Below are positions 19,595 to 28,154 of a stretch of 64,000 bases of DNA, piece by piece (the first letter of the stretch is position 1; each line of letters starts with the position of its first letter). The notes beneath the pieces are model-generated. The model searched no databases, was not told the DNA's origin, and saw only the letters and a program-made list of their open reading frames with translations. This stretch comes from Stygiobacter sp. RIFOXYC2_FULL_38_25. GTDB lineage: Bacteria; Bacteroidota; Ignavibacteria; Ignavibacteriales; Melioribacteraceae. The stretch lies in contig MHAZ01000009.1 of the NCBI GenBank assembly GCA_001803165.1, positions 1 to 64,000 on the forward strand. Reading direction: 5' to 3'. Both the position numbers and the translations under genes were made by a program.

Positions 19595-19885
19595 GAATTT
19601 GTTGCTAAATATCTGGGATTTAGTCAACTCGGAAACCTACTTGCTTAGCACATGGTAATGTGCTGACGGCTACCTTTAAACAGACGAAAAGAAATCTCGG
19701 TGGCGTAAAGCCACCCTCCTCTGGTGGTGGATAATCGAATTCAAGAGAATTCTTTACTTGAAAAACAGCTATTTGAAAAGATGAAAATCCAATAATTCTT
19801 AAATTGTTATTGTGGTAAACAAAACTTCAAGAAGTCTATGAGATGAACAAAGAAAATCTCGAATGGTAACATTAAGATAAACTAT
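19595..19885 (+). other. Gene-free stretch with three consecutive hairpins
   Basis: No open frame of note is present. Three perfect stem-loops follow one another: AGCACAT-GGTA-ATGTGCT (19647-19664), GGTGGC-GTAAA-GCCACC (19699-19715) and GAATTC-AAGA-GAATTC (19737-19752). None is followed by a T-run, so they are not simple terminators. The density suggests a structured RNA or a fragment of a structured mobile RNA such as a group II intron domain I, but no GTGYG intron start or domain V could be found. The stretch ends where an IS4-type left end begins. Confidence 0.4.
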
Positions 19886-20205
19886 CACTAGTGTCCGGTT
19901 GTCGAGCCGGAGAGTTGCTGTAAATTATTTTAAAATAATATGTTATAAAGATTTTTCTTTGTTATCGATTTGAAACCAATATTGCCGTTACCAAATTAAA
20001 TCATGGAGCGGCAAGGTGAATCAAGGTCAAACAATATTTGCACAAATAATGACTTATTTACCAAAACATAGTTTTCGTTCATGTGTGAACAAATATCAAG
20101 GCGACTATAAAGTCCGAGCTTTTACTTGCTGGGAACAATTTCTCGTTATGGCATTTGCTCAGTTAACATACCGTGAAAGTTTGAGAGATATTGAAGTATG
20201 GTTAA
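19886..20205 (+). mobile_element. Left end of an IS4-family element
   Basis: The segment starts with CACTAGTGTCCGGTT (19886-19900), a terminal-repeat sequence of the type found on IS4-family elements whose transposases begin with a DUF4372-like domain. Then come about 115 bases of leader and the first ~63 codons of such a transposase (MNQGQTIFAQIMTYLPKHSF; RAFTCWEQFLVMAFAQLTYR; ESLRDIEVWL). The element then ends abruptly and sequence of an amidotransferase gene follows. The catalytic DDE domain and right end are absent, so this is a one-ended remnant left by deletion. Confidence 0.75.
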
Positions 20206-20900
20206 AAAAGCCGCAACTTGGAATGATACCACTATTTATGGCTGGCGACAAATATTTCTTCAAGTATGCGAACATAGTTAGAAAACAAAACGATATAAAA
20301 TTACAGATATGGGGAATTAATTTTTTAGAGAATACTGATTTTAAGGTTGGGTTTGCTGGTGTAGCGCCACAATGGAATAAAGAAATGATTTATTCCATAA
20401 GTGTTTTAAGACAGTTAAAGTTGTTTTCATTTATAACATCAAAAATAATTACAAATCCTTCCTATATTAATTCTTCTATCAAGGATACGATTGGTTCATT
20501 TGTTTCAAGATACCTAAATCCACGTAAAGATTATTATCATTTCTTTGATTTCTACAAATGGGATGAACAAGAAATTGAATCAATTTTATTTAATGAATAT
20601 GATAGGGAAAAAGCAATAGATTTAGATCCGACTTGGAGAATTGGTGATGGTACAGCAGCTTTCTACAATTATATTTATTACACGGTTGCAGGCTTTTCCG
20701 AGTTTGATACTTTTAGAAGCAATCAGATTAGAGAAGGAATGGTCTCTAGGGAAGAGGCACTCAAAAAAGTAAATGAAGAAAACATGCCACGGTATGAATC
20801 CCTGAGATGGTATTTAGAAATCATAGGACTAGATTTTGAAGCAGTTATCAAAACAGTAAATTCCATACCAAAGTTATATCATTATTACAGTAATCAATAA
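20016..20900 (+). pseudogene. In-frame chimera: IS4 transposase start + N-acetyl sugar amidotransferase C-terminus
   Basis: The open frame joins two unrelated parts. Residues 1-63 are the N-terminus of an IS4-type transposase; from about residue 64 (KKPQLGMIPLFMAGDKYF) to the end it is the C-terminal ~230 residues of a WbpG-like N-acetyl sugar amidotransferase, including DPTWRIGDGTAAFYNYIYY, EFDTFRSNQIREGM and YESLRWYLEIIG. The PP-loop ATP-pyrophosphatase domain with its SGGxDS motif, needed to activate the substrate, is lost. No HisH/HisF-type partner genes are nearby. The join is clean and in frame, so a chimeric protein may be made, but amidotransfer activity is not expected. Confidence 0.85.
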
Positions 20901-20924
20901 ATAAACAGTTGCTGTATCATCATT

Positions 20925-22859
20925 ATGATAAGAAAAATTTTATTGAACTGTGCTATTTATTACGTTGCTTTTAAAGTAACTCAATACTTTAAGAGGTTAG
21001 GGTTGTATTTCTTCGATGAGGATACATTTAAATATTTTTATTTACAACTGACAGTTTTATTCACTTCCTTTTTATCAGGTAAGTTCAGTAGAAAAAGAAA
21101 TAATGGTTTGGTATCGGTTTTAAAACCGTACTTTATTGCGTTTGTTTTGACAATCGGATTGATTTCACTTTACTTTAATCTAAATTCAGAGACAAAACCT
21201 TCAAGGTTACTTATCTCAGGCACTTTATTTTTAGGATTTCTAGTAGAAATCAGCTGGTTAACTTTCACCAACACATTAAAAAAAACTAAGAGTTTAGAGT
21301 TTAGAATTAAGGTTACTCCTTTTCTGATATTTGTTAAATTACTCATAATAGTGGTGTTGACGGGTTATGTGTACTTTTGGCATTCTGAAGGAAGCACTAA
21401 TTTGGCAAAGGACAAAATTGCGATTGGAGTCATGTTTGTTTTGTGGTTTTTTGCCGGAATGTTCACGCATCAGTTTAACTCATTTAGGAATGGAATTAGA
21501 TTTTGGGTATTTCAGTGGAAGCATATTAAAGGGGACTTATTATTTACTGCTTTAGTTTCTTTCATGGTGTTTATCTTGGAACCTGAAGGACTAAGTAATC
21601 TAAATCCGATAATTATTGCGATTAGTTACTCTATAGCTTCATTTATTGTTTTGACAGTTTATTTCTTTGAAAAAAGCCCGATAAATATTGATGTACCTAC
21701 ACATAAAATTATTAAAGCAAATTACTTTGATGAAGAACCGTTAGCAAAGCAAGTTTCAAAAAACTGGCAGGTTTATAAAATTGAAAATGGAAAATTTAAC
21801 CACTATTTAGCTGAACAACTCAGTAACATCTATTTATTAAATTTTAAGGAAATCTTCAAATTCATTGAAGAAAGCATTGACATATATTCTTTTGATTTAA
21901 GAAGAGCTATAATATTAAGATCATCAGATACATATAATGTGGATGTATTGCCAAAGAACATGATTGAGTTCTATTTGAATCTTCATGAGATTAATGATAT
22001 GAGGAGAATTAATGAGTTTTTTATTAAAATTAATTCAGTATTAATTAATGGAGGGGTATTTATTGGATGTGTGGAGCCTGCAACTCTAAGGCGAAGTAAA
22101 TTTTTAAAGGAATTCCCGTTTTATTTAGCGAACTTTTTTTATTCATTGGATTATTTATGGCGGAGAGTTTTCCCCAAAATTCCGTATCTCCAAAAAATTT
22201 ACTTTAGTATAACAAATGGAAAGAACCGTGTCATTTCACTTTCCGAAGTACTCGGAAGACTATATTATTGTGGTTTTGAAGTTATTAATATTAAGCAACT
22301 TGAAGAGAAAGTATATTTTATTGTAAAGAAAGAAATGGAACCTTCACATGAAAAAAATCCAAGTTATGGATTGTTTATTAAATTGAAAAGAGTAGGAAAA
22401 GGCGGAAAATTTATTTATGTATATAAATTTCGGACAATGTCCCCTTATTCAGAGTTCATTCAAAAATTTATATTTGAAAAAATTGGGTCTACCAGTGGAG
22501 ATAAAGTTGATAATGATTTTAGGGTTACTAGTTGGGGTAAAGTTTTAAGAAGATTTTGGATTGATGAGTTGCCGATGATTGTTAATTTAATAAAAGGTGA
22601 CTTATCATTAGTTGGAGTAAGACCATTATCTGTTCATAAATTTGAAATGTATCCAGAAGATTTTCGAAATGAGAGGAAAAAATATCGACCGGGTTTAATA
22701 CCACCATATTATTACGATTTACCAAAATCTTTTGATAAATTGGTTGAATCAGAAAGAAATTATTTGGAAAGATATTCTGTAAAACCTTTTTCAACTCAGA
22801 TTAAGTATCTTTTCGGAGCTTTGTATAATATTGTTTTTAAACGAGCTCGAAGTAAATAA
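20925..22859 (+). CDS. Initiating sugar transferase (Bac_transf) with membrane and methyltransferase-like parts
   Basis: This is a 644-residue protein. Residues 1-250 form several membrane helices; about 270-470 resemble a class I methyltransferase-like domain (SVLINGGVFIGCVEPATLRR, then LYYCGFEVINI) without an evident SAM glycine loop. From about 480, KLKRVGKGGKFIYVYKFRTM and FWIDELPMIVNLIKGDLSLVGVRPL are the signatures of polyisoprenyl-phosphate hexose-1-phosphate transferases, with the catalytic Asp-Glu in the DELP motif. It should load the first sugar phosphate onto undecaprenyl phosphate. Similar three-part transferases occur in Bacteroidota. Its 3' end overlaps the opposing ligase gene by 64 bases. 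Confidence 0.88.
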   Translation: MIRKILLNCAIYYVAFKVTQYFKRLGLYFFDEDTFKYFYLQLTVLFTSFLSGKFSRKRNNGLVSVLKPYFIAFVLTIGLISLYFNLNSETKPSRLLISGTLFLGFLVEISWLTFTNTLKKTKSLEFRIKVTPFLIFVKLLIIVVLTGYVYFWHSEGSTNLAKDKIAIGVMFVLWFFAGMFTHQFNSFRNGIRFWVFQWKHIKGDLLFTALVSFMVFILEPEGLSNLNPIIIAISYSIASFIVLTVYFFEKSPINIDVPTHKIIKANYFDEEPLAKQVSKNWQVYKIENGKFNHYLAEQLSNIYLLNFKEIFKFIEESIDIYSFDLRRAIILRSSDTYNVDVLPKNMIEFYLNLHEINDMRRINEFFIKINSVLINGGVFIGCVEPATLRRSKFLKEFPFYLANFFYSLDYLWRRVFPKIPYLQKIYFSITNGKNRVISLSEVLGRLYYCGFEVINIKQLEEKVYFIVKKEMEPSHEKNPSYGLFIKLKRVGKGGKFIYVYKFRTMSPYSEFIQKFIFEKIGSTSGDKVDNDFRVTSWGKVLRRFWIDELPMIVNLIKGDLSLVGVRPLSVHKFEMYPEDFRNERKKYRPGLIPPYYYDLPKSFDKLVESERNYLERYSVKPFSTQIKYLFGALYNIVFKRARSK

Positions 22860-24115
22860 CTAGAAAAATTCTGTTTACTAAAATCTATAAAAGCTAAACC
22901 TGTGAAAAGCAGAACATTTGAAGGAATATCTTTGGAGAAGAGGCTTAACCACAGAAAAATACAATAAAGAGAAATTAGCCAGAAACCATACTTCTTTATT
23001 GAGTTGAAGATTAAGAGTAAGAGTAAGATGAAGAATATTAGACCGATGAGACCCATTTCGTAGAAGAATTCTAAAAATATATTATGGGGGTATTTAAGAG
23101 ATCGTGTCAACTCACCGTTAGCAAATTGAAAAGTTCCTAAACCATGCCCCAAGAGAGGTTTACCCCACCCACCGAGCCAAGCAGTTTTGTAAGCAGTGAT
23201 TCTAGAAGTAATGCTACCATCTTCAATAGAGGAACCTACCGCAATTTGCTCAAGACTAGAGATTCTATTTACAAAATTGGTAGGTTGAAAAAGTAAAATT
23301 AGAAGTGGAAGTCCAATTATTAATGTGATGAGAAGAAGAGATTTGGGATTTAGGAATTTGGATTTTTGATTTAAGGAATTGTAGATAAGACACAAAATTA
23401 AAAAGAGATAAATTGCTGCTGCACCGGCGCGGAAGCCAGACGAAATAAGAGTAAAGCAAAAAAGTAATACCATGAAATAATTGACGATAGTAGTCTTTGT
23501 GGAAATACTTTTATAAAGAAGGAAAAGTGATAATACCGTTGGAATAACCAAAAATCTACCAAATACAACATGGCTCCAGCGGTTAAGCGAAAAATGGTAC
23601 GCAACAAACGGATTAAATGGTTTTAATACTATTGCGATAACTGATGCAGTAAAACCAATAAGTAATACCGAATAGATAAATGCATAAGTTCTTTGTTCAT
23701 TCCAAGTTAAAAGTGAAAGTTTTGTTATAATAATTATTGGGATTAATTGAACCGTTATGAGGTAGAATTTTTGGAGTCCGAGCAGATTACAATTCCCAAT
23801 TAGTAAGGATACGAAAGAGACAGTAAAGAGAGTTAGTAAAATGAGTGAGAACCTTGACCGTGTTATTCTAGAAAATTGAAGCTCATGTTTGTAAATGTGT
23901 TTCTGCAGAAAAAAGAATGTAAATGCTAATGTTGATGAGGAAATAGTTTTTACGATGAGGATGGGAGTTGTATAATTTGAGATTGATGCAAGAATGATAT
24001 TTGTAAAGTATATTAAGGCAAAGAATAATTCGAAAATAAAATATCTGTCAAAGTTAATCTTAGGAAATGGCGTCTTGAGAAAAAATATATTTGTTTTATG
24101 TTTTATTTTATTCAT
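22796..24115 (-). CDS. O-antigen ligase/polymerase (Wzy_C family)
   Basis: This is a membrane protein of about 439 residues with at least ten hydrophobic helices and the large periplasmic loop of the Wzy_C family: AWLGGWGKPLLGHGLGTFQF, then YPHNIFLEFFYEMGLIGLIF. The LGHGLGxF and PHNxFLE motifs belong to O-antigen ligases and related bactoprenol-glycan polymerases. The frame is open upstream to 24295, but those extra codons are antisense to the YjbH-like gene and lack family character, so I start at ATG 24115 (MNKIKHKTN). The gene overlaps the sugar transferase tail-to-tail and the YjbH-like gene head-to-head, an unusually compressed layout. Confidence 0.8.
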   Translation of the reverse strand: MNKIKHKTNIFFLKTPFPKINFDRYFIFELFFALIYFTNIILASISNYTTPILIVKTISSSTLAFTFFFLQKHIYKHELQFSRITRSRFSLILLTLFTVSFVSLLIGNCNLLGLQKFYLITVQLIPIIIITKLSLLTWNEQRTYAFIYSVLLIGFTASVIAIVLKPFNPFVAYHFSLNRWSHVVFGRFLVIPTVLSLFLLYKSISTKTTIVNYFMVLLFCFTLISSGFRAGAAAIYLFLILCLIYNSLNQKSKFLNPKSLLLITLIIGLPLLILLFQPTNFVNRISSLEQIAVGSSIEDGSITSRITAYKTAWLGGWGKPLLGHGLGTFQFANGELTRSLKYPHNIFLEFFYEMGLIGLIFFILLLLLIFNSIKKYGFWLISLYCIFLWLSLFSKDIPSNVLLFTGLAFIDFSKQNFSSYLLRARLKTILYKAPKRYLI

Positions 24116-24779
24116 TTCAGAGTTTATTAACGGCCAATCGCTAACCGGAATGACGGGATATTTTAATATACCAAGTGCGAATATTATCGAGGATGGGCAG
24201 ATTAATGTAGGTTCCTCATTTATTAACAAAAAATACTTAAAATATACCGGTATGCAAAAAGATGTTGCCGCACTTTTCCTAACATTCGGATTCATTCCAA
24301 ATGTTGAGTTATCAGGACGATTTACCCGACAACTTAAATATACGGGTAGTCAACACAATATTGATAGAGTAGCTTCATTAAAAATTAGGTTTTTATCTGA
24401 GTCCAAATTCATACCTGCAATAGCATTAGGATTACATAATCCAATAAGCGGATTGGAAGATGCAAATCATTTTAATTCAACCTACCTTGTTGGTACAAAG
24501 AGTTTTTATTTCGAGGGTACTAATTTTCTTTTCAGTCTTACGGTTGGTCAAGGCTTTGACTGGATTAAAGCAGCGGATCATCAGTTTATTGGAACATTTG
24601 GCGGTCTTTTAATACGGTATGGTAACCAAGTAAATATTATTGAAATTATGGTTGAGAATGATGCGGAAAGATGGAATGCAGGTATTAGGATGAAACTATT
24701 TTGTTTTCTTTCAGTTATGGGGGGATTGCAAGGAATGGATAGTTTTAGCGGGAATGTAAGTATCAATTTCTCTCTGTAA
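24075..24779 (+). CDS. YjbH-like outer-membrane exopolysaccharide protein
   Basis: From TTG 24075 the protein has a signal peptide (LRKNIFVLCFILFISEFINGQ), then SLTGMTGYFNIPSANIIEDG, the hallmark start of YjbH/DUF940 proteins, which are outer-membrane factors of exopolysaccharide loci. The rest is rich in alternating aromatic and polar residues, as in a beta-barrel. At about 235 residues it is much shorter than the roughly 700 residues of Escherichia coli YjbH. TTG is chosen because an AGGA box lies nine bases upstream and the peptide then begins like a normal signal; ATG 23994 in the same frame would add 27 residues. The 5' end overlaps the divergent ligase gene. Confidence 0.7.
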   Translation: MRKNIFVLCFILFISEFINGQSLTGMTGYFNIPSANIIEDGQINVGSSFINKKYLKYTGMQKDVAALFLTFGFIPNVELSGRFTRQLKYTGSQHNIDRVASLKIRFLSESKFIPAIALGLHNPISGLEDANHFNSTYLVGTKSFYFEGTNFLFSLTVGQGFDWIKAADHQFIGTFGGLLIRYGNQVNIIEIMVENDAERWNAGIRMKLFCFLSVMGGLQGMDSFSGNVSINFSL

Positions 24780-25054
24780 CGAATTTTGGATTAATTTGAG
24801 TGAAGATGAAAAGATGATGAAGTTGAGAGCCTGTTGAATTGTTGAAAAGTTTATGTGTTTATTTGTTGAGAAAAATAGTAAAAAGTGAACGGTAAACGGT
24901 GAAGAGGGAAAATGTTGATGAGTTGATGTGTTTATTTGTTGAAATGGAGAGGGAAGTTGAAAGGTTGAAAAGTTGGGAAGTGAGTGACAAAGTAACAAGG
25001 TAACAGAGTAACAAGTGAATGGTTAACAGTAAATAGTGAGTAGTTGAGGAAAAA
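24780..25054 (+). repeat. C-poor repetitive spacer
   Basis: The plus strand is made of G, A and T with very few C, built from loosely repeated phrases such as GTTGAAAAGTT, TGTGTTTATTTGTTGA and AACGGTAAACGGTGAA. The motifs TTTATTTGTTGA and GTTGAAAGGTTGA recur in the spacers at 26162, 27703 and 31530. No conserved coding signal is visible; the long frames on the minus strand, rich in Ser/Phe/His/Thr, are artefacts of composition. Confidence 0.7.
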
Positions 25055-26161
25055 ATGAAAAAAGCATTAATAACAGGAATTACGGGTCAAGACGGTAGTT
25101 ATTTAACAGAAATACTGCTAGAAAAAGGATATGAAGTACATGGAATAATCAGAAGAAGCAGTTCCTTTAATACAGGGCGAATTGACCATCTTTTTAATAA
25201 TCCCCAAATACATGATAACCGACTTTATTTGCATCATGGTGATCTTGTAGACACAAGCAACTTGAATAGGCTTTTAGATGCAATTGGTCCAGATGAAATA
25301 TATAATCTTGCAGCTCAAAGCCATGTAAAAGTTTCTTTTGAAATACCAGACTACACTGCGCAAGTTGACGCTCTTGGGACGCTCAGGTTTCTTGATGCTA
25401 TTAGGGAAGTTGGTTTGGGAAAAGAGACTAAATTTTATCAAGCTTCAACCTCTGAACTTTTTGGTAAAGTTCAAGAAATACCTCAAAGAGAAACTACTCC
25501 ATTTTATCCAAGATCTCCTTACGGTGTAGCCAAACTATACGGTTACTGGATTGTGAAAAATTATAGAGAAGCATATAACATATTTGCGTGCAATGGTATT
25601 CTATTTAATCATGAATCTCCAAGAAGAGGAGAAACATTTGTAACAAGAAAAATTACCCGCGCCGCTGCAAGAATATTTCTTGGTTATCAAAGTAAAATAA
25701 CTTTAGGCAATATGGATTCTAAACGGGATTGGGGCTATGCGCCGGAGTATTGTGAAGGAATGTGGCGAATGCTGCAACAAGAAAAGGCTGAGGATTATGT
25801 GCTTGCAACCGGAGAGACGCATACTATACGCGAGTTTTGTGAGTTAACCTTTGGGGAGTTGGGAATTGAGATTGAGTGGAGTGGAAGTGGGGAGAAAGAA
25901 AGTGGAATTGTGAAGGAAATTGAGAATTTAGAATTTAGAATTGAGAATAGTAAAACAGTAAAAAACAAAGCTCTTAAAAAAGGGGATGTGGTTATTGAGA
26001 TTGATCCAAAGTATTATAGACCAACCGAAGTGGACTTATTAATTGGGGATGCTACAAAAGCAAAAAATGAACTTGGATGGGAGCCGAAAGTGAAGTTTGA
26101 AGAATTGGTGAAGATTATGATTAGAGCGGATTTGGAGAAAGTGGGGAGTAGAGGGTATTAG
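25055..26161 (+). CDS. gmd: GDP-mannose 4,6-dehydratase
   Basis: This short-chain dehydrogenase/reductase converts GDP-D-mannose to GDP-4-keto-6-deoxymannose. The NADP turn is [16 protein letters not shown] (residues 6-21), the RR...RxD cofactor specificity segment [10 protein letters not shown] follows, the catalytic YGVAK is in [15 protein letters not shown], and the GDP-binding [16 protein letters not shown] is intact. With fcl at 26725 it gives GDP-L-fucose. Odd point: between EKESG and [13 protein letters not shown] there are about 20 residues more than usual ([20 protein letters not shown]), encoded by the same A/G/T-rich repetitive sequence as the spacers. It sits in a surface loop, and the frame is open. 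Confidence 0.96.
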   Translation: MKKALITGITGQDGSYLTEILLEKGYEVHGIIRRSSSFNTGRIDHLFNNPQIHDNRLYLHHGDLVDTSNLNRLLDAIGPDEIYNLAAQSHVKVSFEIPDYTAQVDALGTLRFLDAIREVGLGKETKFYQASTSELFGKVQEIPQRETTPFYPRSPYGVAKLYGYWIVKNYREAYNIFACNGILFNHESPRRGETFVTRKITRAAARIFLGYQSKITLGNMDSKRDWGYAPEYCEGMWRMLQQEKAEDYVLATGETHTIREFCELTFGELGIEIEWSGSGEKESGIVKEIENLEFRIENSKTVKNKALKKGDVVIEIDPKYYRPTEVDLLIGDATKAKNELGWEPKVKFEELVKIMIRADLEKVGSRGY

Positions 26162-26299
26162 AAGGTTGAAGGGTTTATTTGTTGATAGGTTGAGTAGGAA
26201 AAAAAAAGTTGAATCGTTTATGGGTTGAAGGGTTGAATAAGGGAAAGAGGTTGATCCGCCGACGGCGGAGTTGATTTGTTGAAAGGTTGAGGAGTTGAA
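26162..26299 (+). repeat. C-poor repetitive spacer
   Basis: This is a short spacer of the same type as at 24780, with repeated GGTTGA and TTTATTTGTTGA phrases and very few C apart from a GC-rich palindrome CCGCCGACGGCGG at 26257-26269. It lies between gmd and the four-helix-bundle gene. Confidence 0.65.
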
Positions 26300-26665
26300 A
26301 TGGAATATCAATTCGCGTTTGAAAAATTAAATGTATGGCAGAATTCAAGGGAATTGATTCTGGATATTTATAAAATTACGAATACTTTCCCGAAAGAAGA
26401 ACGCTATTGTTTAACTGATCAATTAAGAAGAGCAGTTATATCAGTAGCTTCAAATTTAGCCGAAGGATCATCAAGAACTTCTTCAAAAGATCAAGCTCAT
26501 TTTACAAATTTGGCATACAGCAGTCTAATGGAAGTTCTAAATCAACTATATATCTCAACTGATTTAAACTATATCTCACATGAGATATTCACTGAGTTGA
26601 AAATAAAAATTTCGAGCATAGCTAACCAATTGAATGCTTTAAGAAATTCGCAACTAAACAAATAA
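26300..26665 (+). CDS. Four-helix-bundle protein (23S rRNA IVS-protein family)
   Basis: This is a 121-residue member of the S23/four-helix-bundle family first found encoded in intervening sequences of 23S rRNA genes. Family marks: FEKLNVWQNSRELILDIY, LTDQLRRAVISVASNLAEGS and FTNLAYSSLMEVLNQLYIS. The proteins are small, soluble and helical; their role is unknown. It commonly appears as a lone mobile-looking gene among polysaccharide genes in Bacteroidota-type genomes, as here between gmd and fcl, flanked on the left by a repetitive spacer. Confidence 0.9.
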   Translation: MEYQFAFEKLNVWQNSRELILDIYKITNTFPKEERYCLTDQLRRAVISVASNLAEGSSRTSSKDQAHFTNLAYSSLMEVLNQLYISTDLNYISHEIFTELKIKISSIANQLNALRNSQLNK

Positions 26666-26724
26666 TCTTTATTTGATTCAACAAATAAACGATTCAACAT
26701 TTCAACAATTAAACTGGCTCCAAC

Positions 26725-27702
26725 ATGCTGGATAAAAATAAGAAACTATACATTGCTGGGCACAAGGGGATGGTTGGTTCTGCTATTCAAAGAAAATTTG
26801 AAGCGGAAGGATTTGATAACTTCGTCACAAGGACTGTTGATGAACTGGATCTTCGGAATCAGTTTGCTGTAACCGAATTTTTCGAATTAGAAAAACCGGA
26901 TTATGTAATCGTAGCTGCTGCCAAGGTTGGTGGAATTTTAGCTAATAATACTTACCGTGCAGAGTTCTTATATGATAACTTAATGATTGAATCAAATCTA
27001 ATTCATGCAGCTCATCAAAATAATGTTGAAAAGTTATTGTTCTTAGGTAGTTCATGTATCTATCCGAAACTCGCGCCTCAACCTCTTAAAGAAGAATCAC
27101 TTCTTAGCGGATATTTAGAATATACAAATGAACCTTATGCAATTGCGAAAATTGCCGGTATCAAATTATGTGAGAGTTATTATAAACAATATGGTTCTAA
27201 TTTTTATTCTGTAATGCCAACTAACCTTTATGGACCATTTGATAATTATGATTTGAATTCATCACACGTTCTACCGGCGTTAATTAGGAAGTTTCATGAA
27301 GCAACAAAGCAGTCAATGGTCAATAGGCAACAGTCAGTAGTTGTGTGGGGAACTGGAACACCTAAAAGAGAATTTTTGTATGTTGAAGATCTAGCTGATG
27401 CGATTTATTTTTTAATGAATAAAATAGATGCGAAGGATATATACGATAAAGGAATTACACATATTAATATTGGTAGTGGTGAAGATGTTACTATTAAAGA
27501 AGTAGCCGAGCTAATTAAGAAGATTGTGGGTTATGACGGGGAGATCGTTTTTGATACAACTAAGCCAGATGGCACTCCGCGTAAACTTATGGATGTTTCT
27601 TTGTTGAATGAACTGGGGTGGAAGTATTCTACTAGTCTGGAAGAGGGAATTAGGAAAGCGTATGAGTGGTTTGTCGAGAATAGAGTGAATGGTGAATTGT
27701 AA
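26725..27702 (+). CDS. fcl: GDP-L-fucose synthase
   Basis: This bifunctional epimerase/reductase turns GDP-4-keto-6-deoxymannose into GDP-L-fucose, completing the pathway begun by gmd. The cofactor turn [15 protein letters not shown], the [13 protein letters not shown] segment with the catalytic Ser/Cys, and Y-x3-K in [11 protein letters not shown] are all present. Length is normal for the family. Between KFHEA and [13 protein letters not shown] it carries a few extra residues ([11 protein letters not shown]) encoded by simple CAATGGTCAATAGGCAACAG-like sequence, the same class of repeat that invades gmd. ATG 26725 follows a short gap after the helical-bundle gene. Confidence 0.95.
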   Translation: MLDKNKKLYIAGHKGMVGSAIQRKFEAEGFDNFVTRTVDELDLRNQFAVTEFFELEKPDYVIVAAAKVGGILANNTYRAEFLYDNLMIESNLIHAAHQNNVEKLLFLGSSCIYPKLAPQPLKEESLLSGYLEYTNEPYAIAKIAGIKLCESYYKQYGSNFYSVMPTNLYGPFDNYDLNSSHVLPALIRKFHEATKQSMVNRQQSVVVWGTGTPKREFLYVEDLADAIYFLMNKIDAKDIYDKGITHINIGSGEDVTIKEVAELIKKIVGYDGEIVFDTTKPDGTPRKLMDVSLLNELGWKYSTSLEEGIRKAYEWFVENRVNGEL

Positions 27703-28154
27703 ACTGTGAATAGTAAATAGTGAAGGGGGAAAAATGTTGATGAGTTGAATCGTTGAAAGGTTGAGAAAAAAAGTAAACGGTGAACAATAAACAACAAAAA
27801 GTGAATAGGGAACAGTAAATAGTGAATTGTTGAAGGGTTGAGTAGAAAAAAAACTGATCCGCCAAGGTGGAGTTTAAGGGTTGAGAAGTTGAGTAGGAAT
27901 AAGCAGTTGAGGCGAAGGTTCAAAAAACTCCAATGAGCATGACTGCACCAAAAAGTCGGTGTGTCCGTGACAAAGTAAGAAAGCAACAAAGCTCAATATC
28001 TAAATTATTTATGAATATTATGGGAATACATTGAGAATCAGAAAAACCGCGTGTGCGGTTTTTGTGTAATTGGTGACATCATATCATTTGATTTGTTATA
28101 GTCTTAATAAATAGAAACTGACAGGTTAAACTATTCTAAATAAAATGGAAGCCT
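27703..28154 (+). repeat. C-poor repetitive spacer with a terminator
   Basis: This is a 452-base gene-free stretch. Up to about 27910 it is the same C-poor phrase material as at 24780 (GTAAACGGTGAACAATAAAC, GTTGAAAGGTTGAG). From about 27910 the composition becomes normal, followed by the terminator hairpin at 28042 and a plausible promoter/leader for the gene at 28155. Nothing coding is seen. Confidence 0.65.
28042..28066 (+). terminator. Rho-independent terminator
   Basis: AAAAACCGC, loop GTGT, GCGGTTTTT forms a perfect nine-pair stem whose right arm ends in a T-run. It probably ends the transcript from the gmd-fcl segment and insulates the gene at 28155. Confidence 0.75.

Noticed and set aside
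19595-19885. Complete group II intron
   Set aside because: No GTGYG start, no reverse transcriptase, no domain V; only hairpins are seen.
24116-24295. Extended N-terminus for the O-antigen ligase
   Set aside because: The upstream codons are antisense to the signal peptide and start of the YjbH-like gene and lack family pattern.
24711-24998. Ser/Phe/His-rich minus-strand frame in the spacer
   Set aside because: Open only because the plus strand is nearly free of C; similar frames appear in every C-poor spacer.
27531-27989. Long minus-strand frame over the fcl end and spacer
   Set aside because: Same compositional artefact; low complexity and no start context.
24780-28000. CRISPR array
   Set aside because: The repeated phrases are irregular in length and spacing and there are no unique spacers or cas genes.
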